64,000 bases of DNA, from positions 92,734,575 through 92,798,574 of the forward strand of contig NC_092872.1 of the NCBI RefSeq assembly GCF_028372415.1, given 5' to 3'. The position numbers were made by a program, and so were the translations under genes. A model generated the notes under the pieces. It worked only from the letters and a program-made list of their open reading frames with translations, was not told the DNA's origin and ran no database searches. Origin of the DNA: Notamacropus eugenii. Lineage: Eukaryota > Chordata > Mammalia > Diprotodontia > Macropodidae. Below, piece after piece: positions 1 through 13,010 of the stretch. The first letter of the stretch is position 1. Each line of letters opens with the position of its first letter.

Positions 1-1200
1 CTCAAGGAAAGAAACCTAGATATTTACAGCATGTGAAAATATATTCCAAATCACTAATAAGTAGAGAAATACAAATTAAAGCAATCCTGAGGTTCTATGT
101 CATACTCACAAGATTGATAATGACAAAAGAAAATAAGGACAGCCATAATGGAAGGGGTAGGGCAAATAGATTGATGCACTATTGGTGCACTTGTGAATTT
201 CCATTCTGAAAAACAATTTAGAATAAAGCACAAAAAGTCACTAAACAATGCATGTTCTGTGATGCACCTCTACCATTAAGAGATAAAAAAAGGTAAACTT
301 TCTATATGTGCAGAAATATTTATAGTAGCTCTTTTCTGGAGGCAAAAAACCTTCGAAATTGAAGGGATGTTCATCACTTAGGGAATAGCTGAACAAACTG
401 GTATACAAATGTAATGAAATACAATTGTATTGTAAGAAATGAAGATGACAATTTCAAATAGACATGGAAAGACTTGTATGAACTGATACAGAATGAAGTG
501 AGCAGATCCAGAAGCACAATTTATTCCGTAACATTAATATTAACGCAATTTTTTAGAAAGACCTAAGAATTCTAATTAATCCATTATTCCAAAGGACTAA
601 TGAAGAATGGTACCTATCTCATGACTGAGAGAAAATGGACTAAATACATAAAATAAGAAATTAATTTTTGGTTATGATCATATGGGAGTGTTTTATTTGA
701 CTGTACTTATGTAAACACAGGGGTTCTGTATTTTAAAAAAAGATAATAAAAGCCTCAATTTATAAATGTTGGAGGGATTATGGAAAGACAAGCATACTAG
801 TATGCATACTTTTGGTGGTATTAAAAATTGGCCTCACTGTTCTAGAAAACAATTTGGAATTAAACTGAAAAAGTCATTAAATTATACATTTGTATATACA
901 CAGATACACATAAATACACAAATGCACAAAACAAATATATAGTACATGCTTACAAACACATGTATATACACATATGTATATACATATATACATGCATATA
1001 CACTCATATACTTTTGTTTAGTAATACCACTACTAGGCAAATAGTCCAAAAAAGTCAATGACAGATGGAAAGGTCCAACACATACAAAAAATATCTACAT
1101 TGACACTTTTAGCAAATAACTGGAAGGGAAGTTGATGTCAATTTGGAAAATGGTTGAACAAATTGTGCTATATGAATGTAATAGAATATTACTGAATCAC
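1..1200 (+). mobile_element. L1 LINE 3' ends, two overlapping partial copies (sense)
   Basis: 1-745 matches the end of L1 ORF2 and the 3' UTR (phrases such as GACTTGTATGAACTGATACA and GAAGTGAGCAGATCC). About 755-1195 starts again upstream in the same part of L1 (GTATTAAAAATTGGCCTCAC region) and contains a TATACA/CACATA microsatellite at 895-1015. They are two separate insertions or a segmental duplicate. Both are decayed. Confidence 0.75.
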
Positions 1201-2200
1201 CATCTAATGAGGCTGGGTAGGAGTGCTTCCCCTTTATTTTTCCTTGACTTCACTTAGGCTGTCTGAGGTTGCTTAGATCTCATTCAGGGTAGCTGGATGG
1301 AAAGGGACATCAGTTGTGTTACTACCCTTCCCACTTTTCTTCCCTTGTCCTGACCCCAGTCTGCCCAGACACTATATGAGCTACTGAACGGTAAGGACAA
1401 CATGGCTCCTTTCACTGTTTAGATGAGCTGTGAGTCAACAAATATAATCCTTTTGGTAAGATGGCAGACCACCAGGTCTACCATTTGTTCTGTCATTATA
1501 TCTTAATGGCCTCTGGTCCTTACCATTCGCCTTGCTGCTACACATCCAGACAGCCATTCCAACAACCTCTGAACTTTTTCATCCACTCTGAAACTGAACT
1601 CATCTATATTGTTTCCTCCAGTCAGAGTGTGAGTTCACTGAGGTCAGAGACTGTTTCACTGTTTCTATTTGTACCCCTAGGATTTGCATAGTGCTTTGTA
1701 TACAGTTAAGTGCTTAATAAATGCATTTTTATTCACTTATTTACCCTAAGAAATAATATGAATAATTTGTTCATTTTCTGGACCACTTCTAATTTAATCC
1801 GCTTAGATTGTTCCTGGTAAGGAATACCTCCACCAATGCAGACCAGCACCTGTACTTCTAGAGAATTACCTGGGACACTGAGAGGTTAGAGAAGACTTGA
1901 ACCCAAAACCTTTCTGATTCTGAGGACAATTCTATTACATCTGCCTGTGGAATATGAAGAATTCAGAGAAATATGGAATACTTCTATGAACTGATGGAGT
2001 AAAGTAAGCAGAACCAGAATGAAAGACTTCAGAACTCTGGACCAATCATGACTTTAGAGCACTTGATGGTGAAGAACGGCAGCTTGCCTCACAATAGAGA
2101 AGTGGTAGATAAGAGATAATAAATAATATATTTTCAGGTATGATCAATGTATTATTTTGATTTGCTTCACTGTATAGAATCTCTCCAAAATGTAAATGCA
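1201..2200. repeat. L2 3' end (+), tRNA-like SINE (-) and L1 3' fragment (+)
   Basis: 1590-1735 is an L2 3' end (ends GTGCTTAATAAATGCATTTT). 1795-1950 is an antisense tRNA-derived marsupial SINE like that at 40755. 1960-2190 is another L1 3' fragment. I recognise nothing in 1201-1590. Confidence 0.7.
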
Positions 2201-4560
2201 ATTTTAAATTTCAGTAGTTTAAAACTGCACTAGTTTAATAGATTTAAACTTTAGTAGCTCAGAACTGCTAGGACTTTTGGGATACTCTATATTTATTGAT
2301 CACAAGACAGTGTTCTACTGGGATCTGAGGTGAAGGTAAAGATTGGGTAGAGGCAGAAGGAAGTGACAGTGAAGTTTTTAAAAAGCCTCAGTAAAACTTT
2401 TAAAAAAGGAAAAAAAGTTCGGTTCCAGCAAAAGATTTTTATGAGTTGTCTAAGGATTAGCCTAAGTTTTGAAAGATTAATTACTACCTGATGATTAATT
2501 TTTTGGGTCATAGCAACTCACGTCTCCTAAGAAATGGAGTGATTATAATTTACTTCCATAAAGGTAGGCTGTGCATTTATGAAAGTAATACTTTTAAAGT
2601 ACTGAAGCATTTGTTTTCATGGTACTTTGTAAATGTTAAGCAACTAAACATGAATGTAATTAGTCTCTTCCAACTCCTTCAGTACAGGGGACTATCTTCT
2701 TCCTATTGTCTCTATCTCCCCACAGTACTCAGTACAGGGCTCTGGTAATAAATGCAGTTGACGACCTAACTTGAACACAATTAAATATGCAGCAACATTT
2801 GCACACACATATACACTTACATTGTATTGGATACAGCTTGAGAAACACCTAACTTGCTTACTTTTCCTATCTACATCATTCTTCCTCTCTTCTTTCCCTT
2901 CTCTACCTTTCCCCCTGCCTCCAACCATCTTTCACACACTATTACTGCTTTTACTATAACTCATTCAGTAGTCAGGGTAGTAACAATATGTGTGCTCTAT
3001 ATCTCTTAATTTCCTATCCCTAATCCCTTTTCCCCTAATATACACATGCCCACAGGTTTGGGGACAGCACCAGAGAGTATGAAATTGAGACCCTTCTAAG
3101 TAATGTAGCCACAACTGCAGTCACATAATCTTTATTTTGGCTATATACATAAACATGTGTAATAAATTGATATGAACAGGAAAGCAAGAAAAGGATTTGC
3201 TAGGTTTGATGGTAGAGATGCCTTAATGATGGGTAGGGACCAATTTCTATTTCTATTCAGTCTGGGAGGGCTTCCTGGGAGAGGAGAAATACTTGTTTTG
3301 TATCCTCACCTTATGCTCAGCATGAGGTCACAGTCAGCATGTATTTGGAAATCAAATCAAGGCATTCCAAACAAAGCAAAACTACCCCTAACAAAATCCA
3401 CCTCTGCTTTGAGAAAAACAAAAAAGCTCATAAACCAAAACAAGACTTGTGACTTCTCTCCTGACTCATTCTCAGTCCGAGAGCATATAGACATGCTTTG
3501 ATAAGAGGCACTGAAATTGCTCTGGTTTGTTTATAGTGAGTCATGCTAGAAATCACACAGTATTTCTTTCTCTTGTATCATGCATGGCTAGGCAAGAATG
3601 AGAGGGGCACATGCACTCCCAATCAATGTGTAGTTATCCTCAGATTGTCCAGTGACTCTCAATTTAAGCATGTAATTTTTGTGACTCAATAGTGACCCCT
3701 ATTGGTGAGGGTATTGAGCTCCTTATACAGGGTGCCCCACCCCCAAGTATAGGCATGATAGACTGTAGAACCCCAAAAAAGATTTACAAAAGAGATGCGA
3801 GGAACAAGCTGCTTTTTATGCCTATTTCTACAGGCTCATCACAAGACCTACCAGTTATAGAGTGAGGCATGAGTCATAATTCTTAGGATATGCCCATACT
3901 GGAGCAATTAGCCATATAATTGCTGCAATGATCAACCCTTTCCCAGCTGCAATACTTTTCTAGTTTAAATACTAATCCTGTGAGCCAACACTTGTTATTT
4001 AAATGCACAGCAAAGGTTTAATTCTAAAAGTTACCCTTTAGCTAATGCCCCTTTCACTCTCAATTTAAAATTTCTGCACTCATCTGCTAATGGAAGTATA
4101 GAGTTTTCAACAATTATTGTCATATTCAAATCTACATAAAATAATTTATCTGTTGCTTTGACACATAGTGGCAAAGTGTTCTGTTTTGACAATAATAAAT
4201 CACCATAGCAACTCTGCTGCCCCAATTACAGTAAGTTCAGCACAACCCAGAATAAGAAAGAAAAATCTCTATGAAGGTTTAGCATTGGTTGTCTAAAAGT
4301 GGCGAACATTTACTTTCAGTTTCCAAGACAACATTACTGAGCACATTTTTTGCTTCATAAATTGATGGCAGAGAAGCCTGTAAAACAGTCATATCCAGAT
4401 CCAAATTCCAAAGCAGAGGGGGCTAGGCCAATCCCTATTGCCAATTTACACTTAAGCAGACCTCAAAATGGGGCTGCCAATACTCTGTAACCAAAACAGA
4501 AGGCTTTGAAAGGCCATTTCAGCTTTCCAGCTCTATAAGGTGTCAGAATGCTCCAGACTT
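2200..4560. other. Intergenic, no recognised feature
   Basis: AT-rich unique-looking DNA. The longest frame (109 codons, plus, 3172-3501) has no recognisable domain and no splice or initiation support. A CT-rich run lies at 2880-2935. No gene is called. Confidence 0.5.
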
Positions 4561-4564
4561 GGTA

Positions 4565-5150
4565 ATTCAGCTGAACTCTTCAAGGTTACCAGTGATCACT
4601 TAATTGCCAAATCAAATGCATTCATTGCCTCTTTTCAATCCGTTTTTTTTTTTTTAAAACTTCTTTGCAATATATGATACTTTATTCTTGGATGTTCTCT
4701 CCCCTCCAGGTTTTTTTTTTTTTTAATTGCGTTTTCATGTCATTCTCCTTTATCTGATGGCTCCTTTTTTCTTGCTGGATCTATCATTCATATTGTAATC
4801 CTTAACTGAGTACCATATGGCTTTGTCCTGGATGTTCCTCTCTATACTTTTTCTTGGGGACCTCACCAACTCTCTGTGCAGATCTATAGATTCAGTCTTA
4901 GGCTCTCCTGAGTCCTACTCCCACCAACTGCCTATTGGACATTTCAAAGAGGAAGTTTCATAGGTATTCAACTCATCATGCGCCAAATAGAATTTATCAA
5001 CCCAACTCTCTTCCAAATTTCCCTTTCAGTTGGGGGCATCAATTTTTTTTATAGCTATCCAGGTTTGCAACCTTGGAGGAATCCTAGACTCCTCATTTTC
5101 CCTCATCTCTTACATCTAGTTATCACTGCAGTGATGTCACTGGTCTTCTT
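4565..5150 (+). mobile_element. L2 LINE fragment (ORF2 3' part), sense
   Basis: Matches the L2 ORF2 region seen in better copies (CTGGATGTTCCTCTCTATAC; CACCAACTGCCTATTGGACA; GCAACCTTGGAGGAATCCTA). Interrupted by T-runs at 4645-4655 and 4711-4724. Confidence 0.75.
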
Positions 5151-5754
5151 TGAAAGGATGAAAAATAATCTGTGCATTATGGTAGCTGCTTTCTGGGGAC
5201 TCAACCTGCCAGTTTAAGCTGGGCAATGTTGCTAATTTTTTCCCCTCTTTTTCTTTCTTCCTTCATCATGTGATCTCTCTGTCCACCTGGGGTCAAACTT
5301 ACATGTGGGTGCTCTGTCAAAAGGAATATAATATTTAGTTGCTTATATTTTGTAAGATATCTTGGAGCTTGGGGTCTAGATTTTTTCAATGTATTATTTA
5401 TTTAAATTTATCTAGTCTTAATTATAAATATATTAATTTAATTATTTATTATTTCTTAAAAAGCTGGGACAATTAATTATGGTTTGTGATTCCTTGAAAT
5501 ACAGCTCTGAAAAAATAGGCTTTGAAAAAGCCCATTGTGATTCAAATGGAGCTACTTGACCATGCCTTTAAACCCACATTACTCTGACTTTCATTAAATG
5601 GCAGATAATAGGTCCCAGTACAAGCCTCATTGTTTGGGTTCTGATGGCTTACAGTGAATGTAAGTAGTCACAGTCTTCTTGTTCAGGCCAGAAACTCCGT
5701 AGTCCCAGGTCAATTCTTTTGTGATGGCAAACTAGGCAATCTTTTGTCTCAATT

Positions 5755-6005
5755 CTTACCTAGTCTGTAATCATCGAATGGGCACTGCCTCAGACAAAGC
5801 TGACACCTGGGAAAGATCTTAGTTTAAAAAGGTCAAGATCACTCACTGCATCCTGGGCCATCATCAGTCATCTGGACTTTTGTTGCTGGATTCTGATGAC
5901 CATGGAGTCATGATTATGACTGCATCGCTCTGCCTCACTTAAATCCAATTTACTTGAAAGTCAAGATATCACCCTTGTAATGCGTTGGTCCTCTTCAAGC
6001 ACAAA
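5755..6005 (-). repeat. Dispersed SINE-like repeat, family copy 1 (antisense)
   Basis: The reverse complement matches four other copies at 51335, 56460, 59085 and 63765 (shared core TTCTCGAAGAGGACCAATGA-like, then GAATTGGATTTAAGTGAG-like). The family is not named with confidence; it is probably a marsupial SINE or RTE-derived element. Confidence 0.6.
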
Positions 6006-6059
6006 AAACAACATCCACCTGATGGCTGCCTTGTGCTGATTACACATCAATAGCATCTC

Positions 6060-6615
6060 TTGCATTCACTCCCTTACTCTACTCACACGATCATTATCCT
6101 AGTTCAGGTCCTCATTCAAGACTTTCCTTTCTTCAAGTCATTCTCTACATAGTTGCCAAAATTATTTCCCAAAGCCCAGGTCTGACCATGCTACTTGCTT
6201 GCAAAATAGACTCATGATCCCCTATTACCACTAAGATGAAATACAAATCTGCTGGCATGACATGGCCTTGCAGCTTGACTTCAACCCATCTTTCCCAGGC
6301 TGATTATACATGATTCCTCTTCATGAACTCTATTGTCCAACCAAACTGACCTATTCATGCTGTTCCTCAACACAGGGCATTCAAGTTCCTATTTTCATGC
6401 CTTAAGCCAAACCATATTCCATGTTTTCTCCCCTCTACCTTAAAAGTCCTTCAAAACCCAGCTCCTCCGCAACCCTTCGTGAGGTCTTTCTCAATTCCTC
6501 CCATACATTACACCTTGTATAAAATCTGCATGTACTTATGTACGTTTCACTTGCAATGTAAGGTCTGTCAGAACAGGGATTACTTCATTTTTTGTCTTTA
6601 CATTCCCAGCTTTGT
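6060..6615 (+). mobile_element. L2 LINE 3' end, sense
   Basis: A continuous L2 ORF2 tail and 3' UTR (CCAGGTCTGACCATGCTACT; CCTCCGCAACCCTTCGTGAG; GTAAGGTCTGTCAGAACAGG). Heavily mutated. Confidence 0.85.
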
Positions 6616-7400
6616 ATCCATTCTATAATGATCAGTTTTGAATGTGGAACATGGCTATTACTTACACAAAATAATTAACAGTAACTTAAATTAAGTGGCT
6701 ACACTACAGTAAATCCTTGATGACTGATGGTGAAAAGCAACTTCACATTTATGCTTTCAGCTAAAGTAATTCAACCTAAAGAACAACCCCTCTGTAGGCA
6801 GTTCTGTTAGATGAGAGGTATGAAGAATTGCAAAATGAACAGAAAACAGAAGATGATGTGACTGCTTCAGAGTATTTCCCCTCCCTGGATCTAATGAAAT
6901 TCCATGTGCTTTTCCAAAATGATCATTGTAGTATGGGAGGGGGAGAGAAGGATCAAGGAGTCTTAGGTAATCAATCTTGTAACTTTTAAACTTGTTTTGG
7001 TTCTAGAGTTCATTACACGAAACACATGTCCAAATGATACCATACTTTTTAAAAAAGTCTTTAAAATGGGTCATTAATATTACCTTCATTTCTGAATATA
7101 TACCTATACATAACCCATACCCACTTAGTACACCGTCTCTTAAGATACAGAACGAAAAGAGGGGAATAAAAGCAGTATAGTCAAATTTACCAACATCAAC
7201 CAGGTCTGATAGTATATGCAATGTTCAACACACATAGCGACCATAGTAGCCTCCCCTCAGCCTTGCCCCCAATTTCCCCCTAATTCCCTCCTCCCCCCAA
7301 TTCTGTCTTGGAGGGATGTTCATTTTCTCATTTTTCTTTGGCCCAATTTGGTTAGTACATGGTATGTATGTTATTTCACAGTATCACATAATACCTGTAT
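6616..7400. other. Intergenic, no recognised feature
   Basis: AT-rich sequence; frames up to 72 codons on either strand show no domain or coding character. Confidence 0.4.
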
Positions 7401-7750
7401 TTATATTGCTGTAGCCATAATGTAGATTGTTCCTTTGGTGCTGATTTCACGCTATATCATTTCATACAAATCTTTCCATTTTTCTCTGAATTCTTCATAT
7501 CCATTGCTTTTTTTTTTTTTTTTGCAGGGAGAGGGGGAAGAGAGAAAGAGTCCATTATATTTATGTACCAATTTGTTTAGTTATTCCTGATTGATGGACA
7601 TTTGCTTTCAGTTTTTTACTATCACAAAAGTACTGCTATGAATCTACATGTGCATATGATCTATGTTTGAACTCATTGGGACAGACATATATGTGTATGA
7701 ATAAAAACCACACATATACATACACATATGTATATGTGCATACACGTTTA
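7400..7750 (-). mobile_element. L1 3' UTR fragment, antisense, with TATACA microsatellite
   Basis: Contains the antisense L1 3' phrases TTTCATACAAATCTTTCCAT and TTGATGGACATTTGCTTTCA, with a T16 run followed by a GA-rich segment at 7508-7545 and an alternating purine-pyrimidine run at 7685-7750. Confidence 0.65.
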
Positions 7751-8249
7751 TTTACCTAGCACATATTACCATTAAAAATATTCCAAGTGCTTTATCTCGT
7801 TTTTTATTAATACCCTGGAACTTTGCCTTCAATGACATGAATTTTGTTTGGCTGAACTATGATATAATTTTCTCTTTTGCCCCAATAAGAGCTGTGCTCT
7901 TACATTTAAGCTTTTATGAAGCAGAAATGGATGCTTTGGAGTATCTGAAATGTCTATTTACTCATTCATGAATCTACCCCTTACAGAGTAGGCCACAGCC
8001 TGCTGATAGATCATGGATGTTGGGTATTCTGATAAAGAATTCTGATTAAAGGTAATAAGGAGCTCTACTATGGTTAAGTAAATAGAAAGGAGAAATAAAG
8101 CATCACTGAAACAATAGGACAAGAACCTTAATATTAAATTACTGTTCTTCAGTGTCTTTTATTTTTTTGAAAATAAGTAACAGCCACCTTTCACATTTAC
8201 AACCTCTAATTTTAGAATGGAGTATGAAGCTTTAGCAACAGGAAACATC

Positions 8250-8911
8250 AAAAATGCCAGTCTAACAGTATACTCTTGAACATCCCACTTACTGGGTGAC
8301 TGAACAAGTCACTTTTCCTGCTATTTCAGTGTTCTAAGACCAATTTTAATTCTGTGTTCTCAAAGTTTAATTCTAATTTTGTGTTCTAAGACTAATTCTA
8401 ATTGAGCACCAATTTTCTTATCCATTCTGAAGGGAATTGTGATTTTTCATATGCATCAATGGAATATATGTGATGAGTATACTGATAGGTTAGATTCTCA
8501 GAATTGCCTCTGCTGGATTGAAAGTCAGACTTACAATGCAGCTTGAAATGACCAATGAAACCCTTGACAACATTCTCACAATCATTGCATTCTTGTGCCT
8601 GTGTACCTTAAGTGAAGCAAATCAAAGATTGTAGAACCTGTTCCTGACCCAGACTTCTGATCCTGTGACCGACCAAGTAATGACCCCCAGGAACCTGAAA
8701 CAATCCTGTTCCAACAGTACTCCAGGACCTCTCTATTGTGGACTTGTGAGCTTATAGTGAGAAAGACTCAAGTCCTGCAGAATGAGTGTTTGTAATCCAC
8801 ATCCTTCTTCCCCACCTGGGTTTTATGTATATAATCTTTGTAATCACTAGAGGAAGGTCTTCTCCTCTGAGAATAAACTGAACAGACATAAAAAAAAAAA
8901 TGCCAGTCTAA
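8250..8911 (+). mobile_element. Retroposed unit with perfect 16-bp target site duplication
   Basis: AAAAATGCCAGTCTAA occurs at 8250-8265 and again at 8896-8911. Between them is a 630-bp unit ending in AATAAA (8872-8877) and, 12 nt later, a poly(A) run. This is the signature of L1-mediated retroposition of a polyadenylated transcript. Its last 340 bp have LTR-like layout (TATA-like GTATATAATC, then AATAAA); the first part has short internal repeats. The source is not identified and no coding frame is present. Confidence 0.85.
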
Positions 8912-9059
8912 GTGGGCAGTGCTGCTGTATATGGAAATACAAAAGCATTCAGACATCTGATTTTCCTGATATTTAACAATAACAATATTCCTTCTCTTTC
9001 TCTGAGATACAAATGAGAGAATTTATTCTATCTCTTTTTGGGCAGTTTCAGTACTGCTT

Positions 9060-9530
9060 TCTAAGAAAGGGCTCATTTATTTTTATTGATCTCTCTTGTT
9101 TTTAATGACATTCATTTTCAATGTATTCCTTACTCCCCTCTGTGGTGAGTCATCACTCAAAATAAGAATAAAAAAGGAAAAAAAGTAGTTTAGCAAAAAC
9201 TAACCAAAATATGGATAATGTCTGACCATGTATGAAATATTCCCCACCTATGGTCAGTGCCATGAGCGCGAAGTGCCTTTTCTCACGTGTTCAGCTCAGT
9301 CATTATCATGAGGCAGAATGGTTTTGGCCATTATTCTTTCACTTTACCTTGTTGTAGTCATCGTGTACCTGGCTCAGCTGGCTTCGTTCTGCACCAGTTC
9401 ATACAAATCTTTGAAAGGACTTTATTTATGTAAGTTCCGCTTCAGGGCAGGACCTGGCTTTGCTTTTGTATTTGTAGTCCCCAGCACTTGGAACATCATG
9501 AGTACTTTTTTCCTTTCATTCATTCATAAC
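9060..9530. mobile_element. L1 3' UTR fragment (antisense) joined to L2 3' end (sense)
   Basis: 9060-9420 resembles the antisense L1 3' UTR (ATTGTTGTAGTCAT-type phrase, CAGTTCATACAAATCTTTGA). 9420-9530 is an L2 3' end (GTAGTCCCCAGCACTTGGAA, ending TTCATTCATTCAT). The 117-codon plus frame across it is not a gene. Confidence 0.6.
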
Positions 9531-9667
9531 AAAATACTCTACTATTATTTTTTGAATGTAAGAACTAATTTGTTTCCCACTTTGCTAAAAAGAGACATTG
9601 TTGCAAATTTTAAAGCAAAAAGTAAAGCTAAGCAATTCAAGTCAACCTATAGGAAAGTAAACAAAAA

Positions 9668-9758
9668 CTAACGATGCCGAATGGATCATAACGAACGGCA
9701 ACGTCAGATGGACGATTCTCGAACTGTAAACTTCATATGAAGAAACGTAAAGCACGGG
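9668..9758. other. CpG-dense patch outside the CpG island
   Basis: Nine CpG dinucleotides in about 90 bp of otherwise AT-rich DNA that has almost none. It lies just beyond the presumed distal poly(A) site of ERCC4. No element was recognised. Confidence 0.7.
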
Positions 9759-9801
9759 CCAGAAGATGGACTGAAAATCACAGCTAGAAAAGATGGGAGC
9801 T

Positions 9802-9807
9802 TTTATT
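9802..9807 (-). terminator. Candidate distal polyadenylation signal AATAAA
   Basis: AATAAA on the minus strand, followed about 20-40 nt downstream by T- and GT-rich sequence. It is the most distal good signal before LINE-derived DNA. An alternative AATAAA lies at 9885-9890. Confidence 0.3.
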
Positions 9808-12800
9808 TTAGAGAAACAGACTTAAAAATGAAAATGAGAAAATGAAACTGGCCAAAGTGAAAGTTTACTGAGAAGGGAAGGTGATTTATTAAACAAGCCA
9901 AACTGTAAAAATAAATAGCAGTAAAAAACCCACATTTTAGTTTTTTGACAATTCATTTGTGTCTTGCAGTGTTTCTTTTTTTCTTCCAGATTAGGATTTT
10001 TATACGTTGAGTGTTGTTTAAAGTGTAAAATGTATTTATATGCCCCATAAATGCTTCTGTCTTGAGATTTAAAAAAATCCTGCTGCATATCTTGTTAGCT
10101 TCTGCTTAGCATAGATATGACAAACCAATTTTATTCTGCCACTCCTCCCCTCACTTCTGCTTAAATAGCCTTAAATTAAAATACAGCTGCACTTTATAGG
10201 CTATCCAAACGTCTGGTTAGGATGTATACATCCGTTATCTGAAGTTTAACATTACAGTAAGTAAAAACTTTTTATAGTATTGATTACTACAACCCAGCTA
10301 AATTTCAGTCAAGATATTTAAATCTGTGAAAAGTTTCCTTCATCTCTAAAATGTCACATTTCTAAAGAAGTTTCTTTATGTTAAAAAGAAGACACACATA
10401 TAAAACAATTTTTCTAAAAAGATTTTGAACCAAAATCACATTAAATAATTTACAAGCTCCCCCCACATCTTGTCCCCAATCTGTAGCCTTCCTGAATTGT
10501 TCTGGAACATTCATTTTTATTTTTATGCTTGTGACCTTTTATAAATTCTATACTCAGATATTAAGTCATTTTTGCACCATGACTTAAATCTTCTACCTTC
10601 CTCTGGACTAGCAGAGAACACATAGTTTATATTTAAATCTCTCCTAACCCTCAGGATTAAGGAGTATTTAAATCTACTGCTAAGGAAAAACTTAGAATTT
10701 TTTTATACTAAGAAAAAAAAGATAACTGCAAATAAATGAGAAATATTTCTTGTTCTAGTTGATCCATTCCAGACTTGGGGTTTAGATAGAGGGAAATGTT
10801 TAAAATAAAAAAAAATGTGCTTAGTTAAAAAAAAAAGGTCCTGGAAAAAAAATGAATATAAACATAAATATTCAAATAAAAAACTAAAAACATGAACATA
10901 ATTATTCATTATTTAAGCTTAAAATTATATACATTTCCATGATTCTGAGCTCAGGAATCCAATACAATTCAAGAAAACCATGATAAAGTATGAATTCTAT
11001 GTGAATACATATTCATATACTCTTTTACTTGGTGACAGAGAACGTTAGCCAGCCTGAAAGGCCATGAGTCAGTAGACTGCCACTTTAAGGCTCGTTGATG
11101 ACAAAGTTTTTACACCTTAAATATCCATGGGAGCGAGACCGATAGCCCTTAAATATCTATCGTGTATGATAGTGAATAATAATATTAGAGTGCTAAGAGA
11201 CAAGGATATTAATAAACCCTAAGACTGCTAACTGTGATATACTAGGCCAGGGATAGTTTAAAATTTGGCATCTTTAAAAAGAACTTGTTCTATTTTAATG
11301 AATATTTGGTGGTTTTAAATTCTCTTCCAAAAATAAAGTGAATATAAGTAATGAATGTAAGATGATTACTTAGAAAAATCCCAATGCTTCACATTAAGAC
11401 TTTTATTTGGAAAATTTATAGCAAGTAAATTTTTGAAGCTGAAGCAAAAAAGCTTAGAATTTTGGGTCTATTTTAAAATGAACTTCTTACATGTCACTTG
11501 CCCTACCAGTCCAAATCACCTCTCAATTTTATAATCTTAACTAATGTAACTAATGTTAATCAATGAATTCAATTTAAAAGTATACTATGATAGTCTTTAT
11601 ATTATGGCACATTTAAATTTCAGTAACAGATTAAAAGTATTGTTGAAATAATATATAAATGGCATTTACAAACAAATTTATATAGCTGTGTGCAATACTT
11701 TCTTATTCCAGGTTGGGTGACAAAAAAAACTGACTCTCAAAGACAAGAATGCAAACTCTGTCACATGGACTGCCTTTTAATTTTATAGAAGTCAGAGTCA
11801 GTCCATATTAGCTCTGAGCAGAACATCACTGCCAACAATCAGATTATTATTGATTGTTTCTAGTATAGACAATTTAAGTAACGGAATTTAAGCCTTTTAT
11901 GTATTTTAGTAGAATGCTAAACCAGATTACTCACAAAAGAAGTATGAACCTGATTCTCTTTTCTATAAAAATTTATGATTTTAAAAAAATGTATTAAGCC
12001 TAGAACTATGATTACTTTCCTACTTACTGATTCTTGTGCAGTATTTTTTAGATAAAACTCAACTCCAAAAAATAAAACCTCATCAATTTAGTCAGCCACT
12101 CATTGGCATGTAATCCAGACCTCATATTAGGATGTAGATGTAGCACTGTAATCCCACAACTGCGGAAAATGTGGAAGTGAACAGATCAGAAATGAGCAGA
12201 AAAACCTTTTCAGGGTGCTACAGAGACAGTGATCTTAAGGCATATGTAGGAGGGTGAAGGAAAGAAAAAGCTTTTAAAGACTAGAATTTAGGGTTCTCAT
12301 AACCCAGGAGTCCAGGAGGACTAGGGATCTTCAAAGAAACAAAATTCTAAAGCTTCATCCATACTGCTAAATTCTGCAAACAGGCAATTCACTTTATATT
12401 ATAAAAAAGTTACTAGCCAAACTATATTACATCACATATATTCTCCTAATTAGAAATTCATCAGGCTAATAATTCTCCTACCTGTTGCACTCTTCAGTGG
12501 ACTGAGGTAAATCCTCCAAAGCTTTTACATTGAGGGTGGGAAATTAGACAGGAATGACAAAAGGTGGTTTCCTTCCCTCTGGAGCTCTTTGTGATACACT
12601 GGTATTTTGTACAGCCAGCAGAAGAAAATTGGACTATATGTATTTCATCATACTTTTAGAAGCACAAATTTCAAATTCATTAAAAAAATTCATTTATAAA
12701 CAGTTAAAGAAATTTAAATGGACACCATGGAATGCTTCACTTTTAACAGTGGTAATATCTCAGTGGGGGAAGAGGGAGCAAAATTGGCAGCTTTAAAAAG

Positions 12801-12837
12801 ACTCCCATGATGCATCAGAAGGAATTCTGAAAAAACA

Positions 12838-13010
12838 TTGGCCTTCAAGTCAGGAGATTTGAACTCTGGTTCAAGCTCTGGCTACTAACTAGCTGTTTGA
12901 TTCTGGATAGGTCCCTTCCCATCTCTGGGCATCTGTATCCTTATAGGTAAATTGAGGGGCTTACACCAGATGATTTCCAGCTTTGAAATTCTAAGATTTC
13001 TGTTCCACTG
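12838..13010 (+). repeat. MIR-type SINE in the presumed ERCC4 3' UTR
   Basis: Core phrases GGCTACTAACTAGCTGTTTG and TAGGTCCCTTCCCATCTCTG, then TTGAGGGGCTTACACCAGATGATTTCC-like tail. It is antisense to ERCC4, so the transcript would carry its complement. Confidence 0.8.

Noticed and set aside
3172..3501. 109-codon plus frame
   Set aside because: No domain, no splice context and biased toward low-complexity lysine/serine; consistent with chance.
9318..9671. 117-codon plus frame
   Set aside because: Formed across an antisense L1 3' UTR and an L2 3' end; no coding character.
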